Below are positions 19,523-27,929 of a DNA stretch of 54,096 nucleotides, piece by piece. The notes under the pieces were generated by a model that was not told where the DNA came from, did no database searches, and worked only from the letters and a program-made list of their open reading frames with translations. The stretch's first letter is position 1, and every line of letters starts with the position of its first letter. The translations under genes and the position numbers were made by a program. Origin of the DNA: an uncultured Eubacteriales bacterium. Its GTDB lineage: Bacteria; Bacillota; Clostridia; Oscillospirales; Oscillospiraceae. Location of the stretch: NCBI GenBank assembly GCA_934597725.1, contig CAKTSK010000014.1:1-54096 (forward strand). Direction: 5' to 3'.

Positions 19523-20017
19523 TCAGGATGAAGCGGTGAGGTCGGCGATCTCGCCCCCCACCAGGGCGATGAGGGCCTCCGGGGCCACCTCGACCTGCCG
19601 GCCCACCTTGCCCGCCGAGCAGACCATGGTGTCCACCAGGATGACCTCTTCGGCGAAGTAGGTGGGGAAGGACCTGGCCATGCCCACGGGGGAGCAGCCG
19701 CCGTGGACGTATCCGGTCAGGGGCAGAAGCTGCTTCTGGGGCAGCATGGAGACCGACTTGACCCCGGCGGCCCGGGCGGCCTTCTTCAGGTCCAGGGTCT
19801 CGGCCACCGGGATCACGAACACGAAGTGCTCGCCCTTGGGGCCTTGGGTCACCAGGGTCTTGAAGACCTGCTCCGGGGGCTTGCCCAGCAGCTTGGCGGC
19901 GGCGACGCCGTCGGGAACGGTGTGCTGGGTCAGGTCCAGCTCATAGGACGTGCAGGGGATGCCCGCCGCCTCCAGGATGCGGATGACGTTGGTTTTTTCC
20001 TCTTTGTTTTTTGCCAT
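19523..20017 (-). CDS. ybaK: Cys-tRNA(Pro)/Cys-tRNA(Cys) deacylase YbaK
   Basis: 164 residues, typical of YbaK/EbsC. The enzyme hydrolyses Cys mischarged on tRNA-Pro by prolyl-tRNA synthetase. Features: N-terminal KTNVIRILEAAGIPCTSYEL; FKTLVTQGPKGEHFVFVIPV with the conserved FKTLV; LPLTGYVHGGCSPVGM, the signature region of the active-site cleft; and the closing LVDTMVCSAGKVGRQVEV. It lies four bases downstream of the DMT permease gene and 21 bases upstream of uvrA, so it is firmly inside the repair operon. A second, more divergent member of the same superfamily is at 51035-51517. Confidence 0.93.
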   Translation of the reverse strand: MAKNKEEKTNVIRILEAAGIPCTSYELDLTQHTVPDGVAAAKLLGKPPEQVFKTLVTQGPKGEHFVFVIPVAETLDLKKAARAAGVKSVSMLPQKQLLPLTGYVHGGCSPVGMARSFPTYFAEEVILVDTMVCSAGKVGRQVEVAPEALIALVGGEIADLTASS

Positions 20018-20021
20018 GGGA

Positions 20022-20924
20022 TCACCTCAGAATATAGACGGAAGCCAGAATACACACCAGGCCCAGCACCACGCCCAGGGACATAGGCTCGCCAAAGGCG
20101 AGGATGCCCACCAGAGAAGCCACCACCGGCTCGATGGAGGCCAGGATGGAGGCCTTGCCGCTGTCGCCCAGGTCGTTGAGGCCCTTGGTGTAGAGCAGGT
20201 ACGGCAGCACCGTGCCCAGGACCATCATGCCCAGGGAGAGCAGGATGCCGGCGGGGGAGTGGAAGGTGGTGTACAGGTCCTGGGTGTTGGTCAGGAACAG
20301 GGAACCCACACCGGCGATGAGGAAGGTGTAGAAGGTGACGGTGAAGGGGGAGTAGTGCTGGAGGGCAAACCGGCCGAAGATGGTATAGGAGCTGTAAAAC
20401 AGGCCGCTGCCGATGCCCAGCAGCAGCCCCTGGGGCGTCAGGGAGAGCTGGCCGTTCAGGATGCCCGCCACGAAGCAGCAGCCCAGGAACGCCAGGACCA
20501 GCGCCAGCAGCTTCCGCTTGGTGATGCGGTCCTTCCAGAGCAGGGCCGACAGCAGGACCACAAAGGTGGGGGCCGTATAGAGCAGGATGGCGGCCACGGC
20601 CAGGGAGGAGACCTGCTGGCTGCGGAAATAGCACAGGGTAAAGAAGAGGATGCTCACCAGCCCCATGGCGAGAAAGAGGGGCAGGTGGCGCAGGCGGATG
20701 CGGAAAATGCTGCGGTCATAGACCAGGAAGATCAGGCTGAGGATGAGGCAGGCCCCCAGGTTCCGCAGCATCACCACGGTTTCCGGGGCGATGCCCAGGG
20801 CGGACAGGTTGCGGTTGAAGATCCCCAGACAGCCCCACAGGGAGCCGGCCAGGAGGATGCACAGAATGGCCAGGTAGGGTCGTTTTTGTCCCGCGGCGGG
20901 GAGGGTGGTTTGCTTGGCTGCCAT
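20022..20924 (-). CDS. EamA/DMT-superfamily permease
   Basis: 300 residues with about ten hydrophobic segments arranged as two EamA repeats. The first starts at ILCILLAGSLWGCLGIFNR and the second at GLLLGIGSGLFYSSYTIFGR, ending with LGVVLGLVCILASVYILR. This family exports or imports small metabolites, often amino acids or nucleoside derivatives; the substrate cannot be predicted. ATG at 20924 is chosen (AGGAG ten bases upstream); a GTG nine bases earlier abuts the ribosome-binding site. It lies 42 bases after uvrB and four bases before ybaK, an odd position for a transporter, which suggests simple operon hitch-hiking. Confidence 0.9.
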   Translation of the reverse strand: MAAKQTTLPAAGQKRPYLAILCILLAGSLWGCLGIFNRNLSALGIAPETVVMLRNLGACLILSLIFLVYDRSIFRIRLRHLPLFLAMGLVSILFFTLCYFRSQQVSSLAVAAILLYTAPTFVVLLSALLWKDRITKRKLLALVLAFLGCCFVAGILNGQLSLTPQGLLLGIGSGLFYSSYTIFGRFALQHYSPFTVTFYTFLIAGVGSLFLTNTQDLYTTFHSPAGILLSLGMMVLGTVLPYLLYTKGLNDLGDSGKASILASIEPVVASLVGILAFGEPMSLGVVLGLVCILASVYILR

Positions 20925-20966
20925 GAGCAGCACACTCCTTTCTCTCTGTTTCGTTGGCGTTGGGGA

Positions 20967-22943
20967 TCAGCCGCTGGCGCCGGACCCCCGCAGGGCGATG
21001 ATCTGGTCGCGCAAAACGGCGGCGTATTCAAATTCCAGCCGGCGGCTGGCCTCCTGCATCTCCTGTTCCAGGCTGGCGATGAGGCTGGCCTTTTCCTTCT
21101 GGCTGAGGGGCTTGTCTCTCTTGGCCCCGGGCTTGCCGTCGGGGGCGTGGGAGATCTCAATAAGCTCCCGCACCGACTTGACGACGGTTTTGGGGACGAT
21201 GCCGTGGGCCTGGTTGTAGGCGTGCTGGATCTCCCGCCGGCGCTGGGTCTCCTCCATGGCGGCGGCCATGGAGGGGGTGATCCGGTCGGCGTAGAGCAGC
21301 ACCAGGCCGTCGGCGTTCCGGGCGGCCCGGCCGATGGTCTGGATGAGGGAAGTCTCCGAGCGGAGAAAGCCCTCCTTGTCGGCGTCCAGGATGGCCACCA
21401 GAGAGACCTCCGGCAGGTCCAGCCCCTCCCGCAGGAGGTTGATGCCCACCAGCACGTCAAAGGTCCCCAGGCGCAGGTCCCGGATGATCTCCATGCGCTC
21501 GATGGTGTCCACGTCGTGGTGGAGATACCGCACCCGGATGCCCACGCCCTGGAGATAGTTGGTCAGGTCCTCGGCCATTTTCTTGGTCAGGGTGGTCACC
21601 AGCACCCGCTCCTGGCGGGCGGTGCGGGCGTGGATCTCGCCCACCAGATCGTCGATCTGGCCCTCCACCGGGCGCACCAGCACCTTGGGGTCCAGCAGGC
21701 CCGTGGGGCGGATGACCTGCTCCACGATCTGCCCCGAGCGGCTGCGCTCATACTCGCCGGGGGTGGCGGAGACATAGATGACCTGGTTGACCCGCTGGGT
21801 GAACTCGTCAAAGTTGAGGGGGCGGTTGTCAAAGGCGCAGGGCAGGCGGAAGCCGTAGTCCACCAGGGTGGTCTTTCTGGCCCGGTCCCCGGCGTACATG
21901 GCCCGGACCTGGGGTAGGGTGACGTGGCTCTCGTCGATGAAGAGGACGAAGTCTTTGGGAAAGTAGTCCAGCAGGGTCATGGGCGGCGAGCCGGCCGGCC
22001 GGCCGGCGATGACCCGGCTGTAGTTCTCGATGCCGGAGCAGTAGCCCAGCTCCCGCATCATCTCGATGTCGTATAAGGTGCGCTGGGAGATCCGCTGGGC
22101 CTCCAGCAGCTGGTCGTTGGCCTTGAAAAAGGCCACCCGTTCCTCCATCTCCCGATAGATCTCGTCGATGGCCGCCGCCATTTTCTCCTTGGAGGCCACA
22201 TAGTGGGAGGCGGGGTAGATGGCCACATGGTCCACCACCCGGGTGGGGGTGCCGGTGACCACGTTGATCTCGCTGATGCGGTCGATCTCGTCCCCGAAGA
22301 ACTCCACCCGGATGGCCCGGTCGTTGGCATAGACGGGGAAGATCTCCACCGTGTCCCCCCGCACCCGGAAGCGGTTGCGGTCGAAGGCCACGTCGTTGCG
22401 CTCGTAGCGGATCTCGGTGAGCTTGTTCAGCAGCTCTTCCATGGGCCGCTCCTGGCCGGTGCGCAGGGAGATGACCATGTTGGCGTAGTCGATGGGATCG
22501 CCTAAGCCATAGATGCAGGAGACCGAGGCCACCACGATCACGTCCCGCCGCTCAAACAGGGCCGAGGTGGCCGAGTGGCGCAGGCGCTCGATCTCGTCGT
22601 TGATGGCGCTGTCCTTTTCGATGAAGGTGTCGGTGTGGGGGATATAGGCCTCGGGCTGGTAGTAGTCGTAGTAGCTGACGAAGTATTCCACGGCGTTGTT
22701 GGGAAAGAACTCCTTGAACTCGGCGCACAGCTGGGCGGCCAGGGTCTTGTTGTGGGCCAGGACCAGGGTGGGGCGCTGTAAGCGCTCGATGACCTTGGCC
22801 ATGGTAAAGGTCTTGCCGGAGCCGGTGACCCCCAGCAGGGTCTGTTCCTCCAGCCCCAGCTCGACGCCCTGGGCCAGCCGGTCGATGGCCTCCGGCTGAT
22901 CGCCGGAGGGGATGTAGTCGCTGATCACCTGAAAATTCGGCAT
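20967..22943 (-). CDS. uvrB: Excinuclease ABC subunit B
   Basis: 658 residues, normal for UvrB, the damage-verifying helicase-like subunit that recruits UvrC. Motifs: Walker A GVTGSGKTFTMAK (about 39-51), the beta-hairpin region YYDYYQPEAYIP (about 92-103), DEXX-type FIDESHVTLPQ, helicase motif VI IQTIGRAARN, and the C-terminal UVR domain (EKASLIASLEQEMQEASRRLEFE, here cited only by its ends at about residues 610-645) that binds UvrC. ATG at 22943 reads MPNFQVISDYIPSGDQPEA. It is the second gene of the operon, 36 bases after radC. Confidence 0.98.
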   Translation of the reverse strand: MPNFQVISDYIPSGDQPEAIDRLAQGVELGLEEQTLLGVTGSGKTFTMAKVIERLQRPTLVLAHNKTLAAQLCAEFKEFFPNNAVEYFVSYYDYYQPEAYIPHTDTFIEKDSAINDEIERLRHSATSALFERRDVIVVASVSCIYGLGDPIDYANMVISLRTGQERPMEELLNKLTEIRYERNDVAFDRNRFRVRGDTVEIFPVYANDRAIRVEFFGDEIDRISEINVVTGTPTRVVDHVAIYPASHYVASKEKMAAAIDEIYREMEERVAFFKANDQLLEAQRISQRTLYDIEMMRELGYCSGIENYSRVIAGRPAGSPPMTLLDYFPKDFVLFIDESHVTLPQVRAMYAGDRARKTTLVDYGFRLPCAFDNRPLNFDEFTQRVNQVIYVSATPGEYERSRSGQIVEQVIRPTGLLDPKVLVRPVEGQIDDLVGEIHARTARQERVLVTTLTKKMAEDLTNYLQGVGIRVRYLHHDVDTIERMEIIRDLRLGTFDVLVGINLLREGLDLPEVSLVAILDADKEGFLRSETSLIQTIGRAARNADGLVLLYADRITPSMAAAMEETQRRREIQHAYNQAHGIVPKTVVKSVRELIEISHAPDGKPGAKRDKPLSQKEKASLIASLEQEMQEASRRLEFEYAAVLRDQIIALRGSGASG

Positions 22944-22979
22944 AAAAACCTCCGTGGGGGTCGCCTCTGTCCGGTGGGG

Positions 22980-23660
22980 TCAGAGGGACATGAGATAGCG
23001 GCTGTCCTTGAGGGAGACCATCTCGCCGTCGGCCAGGATCACATGGTCGTACAGAGTGATCCCCAGGGGCCGCAGGGAATCCTGGATGTAACGGGTGGTG
23101 AAGATGTCCTCCTCGGACGGGGTGGCCAGGCCGCTGGGGTGGTTGTGGGCCAGGACCACGACGGTGGCGTTGAGGGCCAGGGCCTCGGTGGAGATCTTGC
23201 GGATGCTGATCTCGTTGGCGTTGGGGCTGCCCTCGCTGATCTTTTTCACGCCCAGCAGCTTCAGCTTGCTGTCAAAACAGGCCAGATAGGACATCTCGTT
23301 CCTGGCCCCGAAAAAGTAGGGCAGGAAGAGCTCGTGCAGGCTGGCGCTGTCGGAGAGGATCATCTCCGCGTTGGCCCGGGAGGCCAGATACCGGGCGGCG
23401 ATGGCCGGCAGGAGCTTGAGCAGGACCACGGTGTTTTCCCCCACCCCGGGGACCTTGGCCAGGGCTTCCGGCGGGGCGTCCAGCACCCCGGCCAGGGAGC
23501 CGAAGGTGTCCAGCAGCCGGTGGGCCAGGGGGTTCACATCCCCTTGCAGGCGGGAGTAGAACAGCAGCAGCTCCAGCACCCGCGGCTCGGAAAAGTGTGC
23601 CAGACCGCCCTGCAAAAACTCCTGCTTCATTCGTTCCCGGTGGCCGTGATGCACCCCCAT
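22980..23660 (-). CDS. radC: RadC/JAMM-domain DNA repair family protein (UPF0758)
   Basis: 226 residues, the usual RadC length. An N-terminal helix-hairpin-helix region (around LAKVPGVGENTVVLLKLLPA) precedes a JAB1/MPN domain. The JAMM metal motif reads HNHPSGLATPSEED, with both histidines, Ser and Asp intact. RadC proteins were named for a supposed repair role that has been disputed; the domain is a predicted metalloprotease. ATG at 23660 has GGGAGGG upstream and the promoter lies 60 bases further. It is the first gene of the long repair transcript, which is unusual since radC more often sits near maf, mreB or mobile elements. Confidence 0.9.
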   Translation of the reverse strand: MGVHHGHRERMKQEFLQGGLAHFSEPRVLELLLFYSRLQGDVNPLAHRLLDTFGSLAGVLDAPPEALAKVPGVGENTVVLLKLLPAIAARYLASRANAEMILSDSASLHELFLPYFFGARNEMSYLACFDSKLKLLGVKKISEGSPNANEISIRKISTEALALNATVVVLAHNHPSGLATPSEEDIFTTRYIQDSLRPLGITLYDHVILADGEMVSLKDSRYLMSL

Positions 23661-23718
23661 ACCAGTCCCTCCCTGCCTGGGGCCGCCGGCGGAAGCCCCA
23701 CGAAATCGTGTCTGTTCT

Positions 23719-23747
23719 ATCATACCGCGTTTTGTTCTGCCCGACAA
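23719..23747 (-). promoter_or_regulatory. Sigma-A promoter driving radC-uvrB and the downstream repair genes
   Basis: TTGTCG (23742-23747), a 17-bp spacer and TATGAT (23719-23724), read on the minus strand. No LexA/DinR-type box (GAACN4GTTC-like) was recognised beside it, so SOS control is not evident. Confidence 0.8.
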
Positions 23748-23790
23748 GGGGGCAGACGGGGGGAGGCGGGGATTTTTCCGGGGAAAGACG

Positions 23791-23819
23791 CTGACAAAGA
23801 AGAAAAGATATGGTATGAT
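23791..23819 (+). promoter_or_regulatory. Sigma-A promoter for trmB
   Basis: CTGACA (23791-23796), a 17-bp spacer and TATGAT (23814-23819). It is divergent from the radC promoter; the two -35 boxes are 43 bases apart. Confidence 0.8.
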
Positions 23820-23880
23820 AGCCAGAAACGAACGCCGGTCCCGGGGACCGGCGCGCCTGCGGAAAGAGGAGGACGCCCCT

Positions 23881-24582
23881 ATGCGAATGAGAAGAAAGAA
23901 AAACCTGGTGCCCCGGATGGAGCGCTGCGCCTCGTGGCAGATCCAGACGCCCCAGGAGCTGCGGGGGAGCTGGCGCTCCCTGCTGCCCGGCGCCCGGCAG
24001 CTGCGGGTGGAGCTGGGCTGCGGCAAAGGCCGCTTTACCTGCCAGACGGCGGCGGCGGAGCCCGACGTGCTCTTTGTGGCGGTGGAGCGGGTGCCGGACG
24101 CCATGGTCATGGCCATGGAGCGGGCCAGAGACATGGACCTGCACAACGTCTTTTTTGTGGACGGCGACGCGGCGGACCTGACCGCCTTTTTTGCCCCGGA
24201 GGAAGTGGACCGGATCTACATCAACTTCTGCGATCCCTGGCCCCCCAAGCGCCACGCCAAGCGGCGGCTGACCCACCGGGATTTCCTGCTGCGGTACCGG
24301 CAGGTGCTGCGGGAAGGGGGAGAGATCCACTTCAAGACCGACAACGTGGGGCTGTTTGCCTTCTCGGTGGAGGAGTTTCCCCAGGGGGGCTTTGTCCCGG
24401 AGCAGGTCACCCACGACCTGCACGCCAACGGGGTGCAGGGGATCATGACCGACTATGAGGAAAAGTTCCACGCCCAGGGTGTGCAGATCAACCGCTGCGT
24501 GGCGGTCAAAGGAGAGCTGCCGCCCCCGCCGGCAGAGGGACCCTCTGCCGCGGTCTCCCAGGAACCGCCGGAGGAGACGTGA
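23881..24582 (+). CDS. trmB: tRNA (guanine46-N7)-methyltransferase
   Basis: 233 residues, a Rossmann SAM-dependent methyltransferase that makes m7G46 in the tRNA variable loop. The SAM-binding motif VELGCGKGRFT is at about residues 43-53, and the diagnostic catalytic block NFCDPWPPKRHAKRRLTH is at about 116-133. The C-terminal 20 residues (PPPPAEGPSAAVSQEPPEET) are a non-conserved tail. ATG at 23881 has GAGGAGG nine bases upstream. It is a single-gene transcript with its own promoter and a shared terminator. Confidence 0.95.
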   Translation: MRMRRKKNLVPRMERCASWQIQTPQELRGSWRSLLPGARQLRVELGCGKGRFTCQTAAAEPDVLFVAVERVPDAMVMAMERARDMDLHNVFFVDGDAADLTAFFAPEEVDRIYINFCDPWPPKRHAKRRLTHRDFLLRYRQVLREGGEIHFKTDNVGLFAFSVEEFPQGGFVPEQVTHDLHANGVQGIMTDYEEKFHAQGVQINRCVAVKGELPPPPAEGPSAAVSQEPPEET

Positions 24583-24594
24583 CCGGAGCGCATG

Positions 24595-24646
24595 AAAAAA
24601 CAGGCCGTATGGCGCGCGATGCGCGCCATACGGCCTGTACTGTTTT
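24595..24646. terminator. Bidirectional terminator between trmB and the telA operon
   Basis: An 18-bp perfect inverted repeat, ACAGGCCGTATGGCGCGC paired around GAT, is flanked by TTTT tracts on both sides (GTTTTGA on plus, TTTTTTCATG on minus). Confidence 0.9.
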
Positions 24647-24650
24647 GACA

Positions 24651-25817
24651 TCAGAAGCGTCTGCCGCCCAGGAAGCGCCGGAGGGTACTCCAGCCAAACT
24701 GGCAGGCGCTGCGCCACAGGTTCAGCAGGCTGTGGTGCTGCCGGCGGAAGGCTTCCTCCGGGTTGCCCTGGAACCCGAAGCCGCCGGAGAAGCCGGCGGT
24801 GTGGGGGCCGACATCCGGGCCAGGCCCGGTGTACGGTCCATCCTGGGGCCCGGGGCCGGCGTTGGGGTCGGTGTAGGAGCCGTCCCCGGCGCTGCCGCTT
24901 GCGGCACCGCCGTCAAAGGGGCCGTTTCCACCGTTCTGGAAGCCGTCGGACGCATCAGCGTCGTCGGCGTCGGCGATAAGATCCAGCATCCGATAGTACC
25001 AGGCCGAGCCGTGCCGGTGCCAGAAGAGCAGGGGCCGGAAGAACACCGGCGGCGTCAGGCCGTCCACCGGGGGATAGGCGGCGATGTACTTCTGGAACCG
25101 GTGGCGGTCGACGAGGTTCAGGACCACCAGCAGCAGAATGATCCACCAGATGTTCACCAGAAGGGTGAACAGGATGCCCATTAGAATGTCCTTCAGGGAG
25201 ATGGTCTGCACGTCGTTGTAGTTTTGCAGGAAGGGGTTGTTGGACTTGGTAGAGGAGTCCAGCGCGGGCAGGTTCTGGGCACACCAGTCCTCCAGATCGT
25301 CAAACAGGGCCAGGATGCCCTCGTCGCTGCCGCCCTGGAAGAAGTCGGCGGTGAGATGGGCCCGCATCAGGTCGGCCAGGGCGGTGTTTCCGTCGGCATA
25401 CTGCCGCAGCTGGCTGCCATAGACCAGATACCAGGAATAGGTGCTGCGGTCCAGGACCAGCAGAAAGTCCCGGTTGCTCAGCTGGACCGTCTGAAAGAGG
25501 TCCTTGGCATAGGTCTCGATGTCCTCATCGAGGGAAAAGACGCTCTTGATGGCCAGAAGAGAGCCGTAGTTGCTGTTGAGCTCCAGGTTGTTTCTGGCCA
25601 GCGTGTCGGTCGTCTCCATGGAAAAGAGCTCGGCATCGTCGTCGATCCAGTTCAGAAAGTAATTCAGGCTGTTCTCGCCCGCCCGCATGGACTGGCTGGC
25701 GTCGAGCTGGTGGGCGTGGGCGGACTCATAGGCCCGGGCGTATCCCCACACGCAGCACAGGGCCACCAGCAGAGCGGTGATCAGGATGGCGACGGATGGT
25801 TTTTTGAAAAATTTCAT
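24651..25817 (-). CDS. Membrane protein of the xpaC-telA operon, TPM-like
   Basis: 388 residues. An N-terminal signal-anchor (about 6-27) is followed by a roughly 180-residue extracytoplasmic domain containing a FLLVLDRSTYSWYLVYGSQL strand-turn-strand that resembles TPM (TLP18.3/Psb32) domains. A second membrane helix follows (about 212-236, LVNIWWIILLLVVLNLV). The rest is a cytoplasmic tail rich in Gly, Pro and Asp with a GPGPDVGPHTAGFSGGFGFQ stretch, the kind of Gly-rich tail seen in YgcG-like proteins. ATG at 25817 has TTTGGAGG seven bases upstream. It lies 38 bases after telA and is the last gene before the terminator. The family call is tentative; the topology is clear. Confidence 0.72.
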   Translation of the reverse strand: MKFFKKPSVAILITALLVALCCVWGYARAYESAHAHQLDASQSMRAGENSLNYFLNWIDDDAELFSMETTDTLARNNLELNSNYGSLLAIKSVFSLDEDIETYAKDLFQTVQLSNRDFLLVLDRSTYSWYLVYGSQLRQYADGNTALADLMRAHLTADFFQGGSDEGILALFDDLEDWCAQNLPALDSSTKSNNPFLQNYNDVQTISLKDILMGILFTLLVNIWWIILLLVVLNLVDRHRFQKYIAAYPPVDGLTPPVFFRPLLFWHRHGSAWYYRMLDLIADADDADASDGFQNGGNGPFDGGAASGSAGDGSYTDPNAGPGPQDGPYTGPGPDVGPHTAGFSGGFGFQGNPEEAFRRQHHSLLNLWRSACQFGWSTLRRFLGGRRF

Positions 25818-25855
25818 GGGAACCTCCAAACGCGAAGAGATGTTCCGGCAGCGGC

Positions 25856-27028
25856 TCAGCCCCGCAGGGACAGCAGCTTCTGCTTCAGCTCGCCCTCGAT
25901 GCGGCCCAGTTCTGCCTCGGCCTGGCGGCGCTGCTCGGCCCCTTCGGTCTGGATGCGCAAGACCTCATCCAGGGAGTCCATGAGCTGTTGGTTGGTGTGG
26001 CGCAGGGTGTCCAGGTCCACGATGGACCGCTCGGCCTGCCGGGCGGTGTCGATGGTGCCGGCCTTGAGCAGGTCGGCGTTCTGCCGCAGCAGCTCGTTGG
26101 TCATCTCGGTCACGGCGTTCTGGGCGGCGGTGGCCTGACGGGCGTGCTCCAGGCCCAGGGCCAGGACCATCTGGCTCTTCCAGAGGGGGATGGTGTTGAC
26201 CAGGCTGGACTGGATCTTTTCGATCATCAGGGTGTCGTTGTTCTGGAGCATCCGGGTCTGGGGGCCCATTTGCAGGGAGATCATCCGGGTCAGCTCCAGG
26301 TCGTGGATCTTTTTCTCAAAGCGGTTGATGAGGCTGGCCAGGTCGTTGTAGGCCTGGGCATCGGCCTGGGTGCCGCTGGCGGCGGCCTGCTGCTGTAAGC
26401 GGGCCAAGTCCTCTGCCTTGATCTGTTCCAGGCGCTTCTTGCCGGCCAGGATGTACATGGTCAGCTCCTGCAGATACCGGGCGTTGAGCTGGAACATCTG
26501 GTCCAGGTTGGCCACGTCCTTCATCAGGGTGATCTGGTGGGCTTCCAGGGTCTCGGTGATCTTGTCCACGTTGGCAGAAGCCTTGGCGTAGCCGGCTTTC
26601 AGGGTCTCCAGCTGGTTCTTCTTCCGGCGGAAGAAGCCGGCCAGCCCCTTTTTCTCCTCCTCCGGGGCGAAGTCCTGGAGCTGGCGGACCAGATCGGTCA
26701 GCGCGTCGCCCACCTGCCCCAGGTCCTTGGTGCGGATCTGCTGAAGGGTGTTTTCCGAAAACTCTGACACGTTCTTCTGAGCCGCCGCGCCGTACTGGAG
26801 GACTAGATTACTGTCGGTGATGTCGATGGTGCGGGCGAACTCCTCCACCGCCTTTTGCTGGGCGGGGGTGAGCTTGGCTTCGCTCAGGTCGCTCTCGGGC
26901 AGGGTCTCTGCCGGAGCTGCCGGGGCTGCCGGGGTAGCAGGTGCGGCCGGCGCGGCGGGGGTCTGGGGCTGCTCGCTCAGGGGGGAGTTGGGGTGCAAAG
27001 TCAGCGTGGGAATGAATTCATCAGCCAT
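25856..27028 (-). CDS. telA: TelA/KlaA toxic anion resistance family protein
   Basis: 390 residues. A Pro/Ala-rich N-terminal linker (about 20-42) precedes a long, almost entirely helical TelA domain. Recognisable family segments include GLAGFFRRKKN, LMKDVANLDQMF, AGKKRLEQI, and LALGLEHARQATAAQNAVTEMTNE in the second half. TelA was named from plasmid tellurite resistance; chromosomal Firmicute members (YaaN/YceH) are linked to envelope stress and antimicrobial tolerance, and the mechanism is unknown. ATG at 27028 has AAAGGACC upstream. It follows xpaC by 20 bases, the standard pairing of these two genes. Confidence 0.93.
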   Translation of the reverse strand: MADEFIPTLTLHPNSPLSEQPQTPAAPAAPATPAAPAAPAETLPESDLSEAKLTPAQQKAVEEFARTIDITDSNLVLQYGAAAQKNVSEFSENTLQQIRTKDLGQVGDALTDLVRQLQDFAPEEEKKGLAGFFRRKKNQLETLKAGYAKASANVDKITETLEAHQITLMKDVANLDQMFQLNARYLQELTMYILAGKKRLEQIKAEDLARLQQQAAASGTQADAQAYNDLASLINRFEKKIHDLELTRMISLQMGPQTRMLQNNDTLMIEKIQSSLVNTIPLWKSQMVLALGLEHARQATAAQNAVTEMTNELLRQNADLLKAGTIDTARQAERSIVDLDTLRHTNQQLMDSLDEVLRIQTEGAEQRRQAEAELGRIEGELKQKLLSLRG

Positions 27029-27048
27029 GACGCAGGTCCTTTCTCCGT

Positions 27049-27771
27049 TCAGTCTTGGTCAGGGCGAGACCCGCCCAGCCCTTCCTGGGCCAGCAGGTTC
27101 TCCATGACGGTGATGTCCGAGGCGATGTCCATGGCCTCGTCCCGGAACAGGGCATCCAGCTGCTTGTGGAAGGCCATGACGATGGTGTCCATCATGGTCT
27201 CGATCTTCTGCATGGTGCCGTCGATGTTCTCTCCCGACACCCCGGCGGCCCCCATGCGGTCATAGGCGTTGAGGATCTTCAGGGTGGTGGGGAGGTAATA
27301 GTTCATGAATTTGCGGATCTGGGGCAGCTTTTCCGGGTGGGCGACCACCTGGTCGATGATCTTGCCCGTGGCGGCCTCCAGCTGGTCGATCCGCTGGGAG
27401 ATGGCCTCGTCCTCGATGGCGTCGTTCAGGCGGCGCATCTCCTGCAGGGCCCGGTCCTTCTCCAGGACCAGGGCGTCGATCTTGGGGTCGCCCGTGGTGG
27501 GCGGCTCCTGGGGCGCCTCCTCTTGGGTCTCTTCCGCCTCCTGGGCGGCCTGTTCCTCCTGGGCGTCCTGGTCGGGCTGCTCCGGCGGGTCGGGCAGTTC
27601 GTATTCCACGGTGGGGAAGATCCCCTTGGTCACCACGAACACCAGGGCAGAGAGCAGGATCACCGAAACGTAGTCAGACACCCGGTAGAGCGGGTGCAGG
27701 AGCGTAAAGAGGACCCACACCAGCGCAATGGCGTAAATGGGCAGCACAGAGCGTTTTTTGAAGCGTGCCAT
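27049..27771 (-). CDS. xpaC: XpaC-like (5-bromo-4-chloroindolyl phosphate hydrolysis) membrane protein
   Basis: 240 residues. Two N-terminal membrane helices (about 9-26 and 33-50) are followed by an acidic, Gln/Glu-rich linker (about 60-95) and a helical cytoplasmic domain with IDALVLEKDRALQEMRRLN and KIRKFMNYYLPTTLKIL-type segments. RKFMNYYLPTTLK is the family signature. XpaC is regularly found next to TelA. The historical hydrolase name comes from an indirect plate phenotype, and no catalytic motif is visible. ATG at 27771 has AGGAGGGG eight bases upstream. It is the first gene of a three-gene operon driven by the strong promoter at 27852-27880. Confidence 0.88.
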   Translation of the reverse strand: MARFKKRSVLPIYAIALVWVLFTLLHPLYRVSDYVSVILLSALVFVVTKGIFPTVEYELPDPPEQPDQDAQEEQAAQEAEETQEEAPQEPPTTGDPKIDALVLEKDRALQEMRRLNDAIEDEAISQRIDQLEAATGKIIDQVVAHPEKLPQIRKFMNYYLPTTLKILNAYDRMGAAGVSGENIDGTMQKIETMMDTIVMAFHKQLDALFRDEAMDIASDITVMENLLAQEGLGGSRPDQD

Positions 27772-27851
27772 AGGCGGGACCCCTCCTTTCCGGGGAAGTT
27801 CGGAACGTACCGAGCAAAAGAATCCTGTCGATGCTTTCATAATATTATCAC

Positions 27852-27880
27852 ATTTTACCCGTAGAAACTATCCCTGTCAA
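27852..27880 (-). promoter_or_regulatory. Strong sigma-A promoter for xpaC-telA operon
   Basis: Perfect TTGACA (27875-27880), a 17-bp spacer and TAAAAT (27852-27857) on the minus strand. Its -35 box forms an inverted repeat CTGTCAA...TTGACAG with the -35 of the divergent promoter. Confidence 0.92.
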
Positions 27881-27893
27881 GAACTGCTTTCCA

Positions 27894-27922
27894 TTGACAG
27901 GGCGGAAAAAGGTGGATAAAAT
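27894..27922 (+). promoter_or_regulatory. Strong sigma-A promoter for the rpe leader transcript
   Basis: Perfect TTGACA (27894-27899), a 17-bp spacer and TAAAAT (27917-27922). Hexamers are identical to the divergent promoter, with only 13 bases between the two -35 boxes, so polymerases probably compete. Confidence 0.92.
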
Positions 27923-27929
27923 AGGAAGA

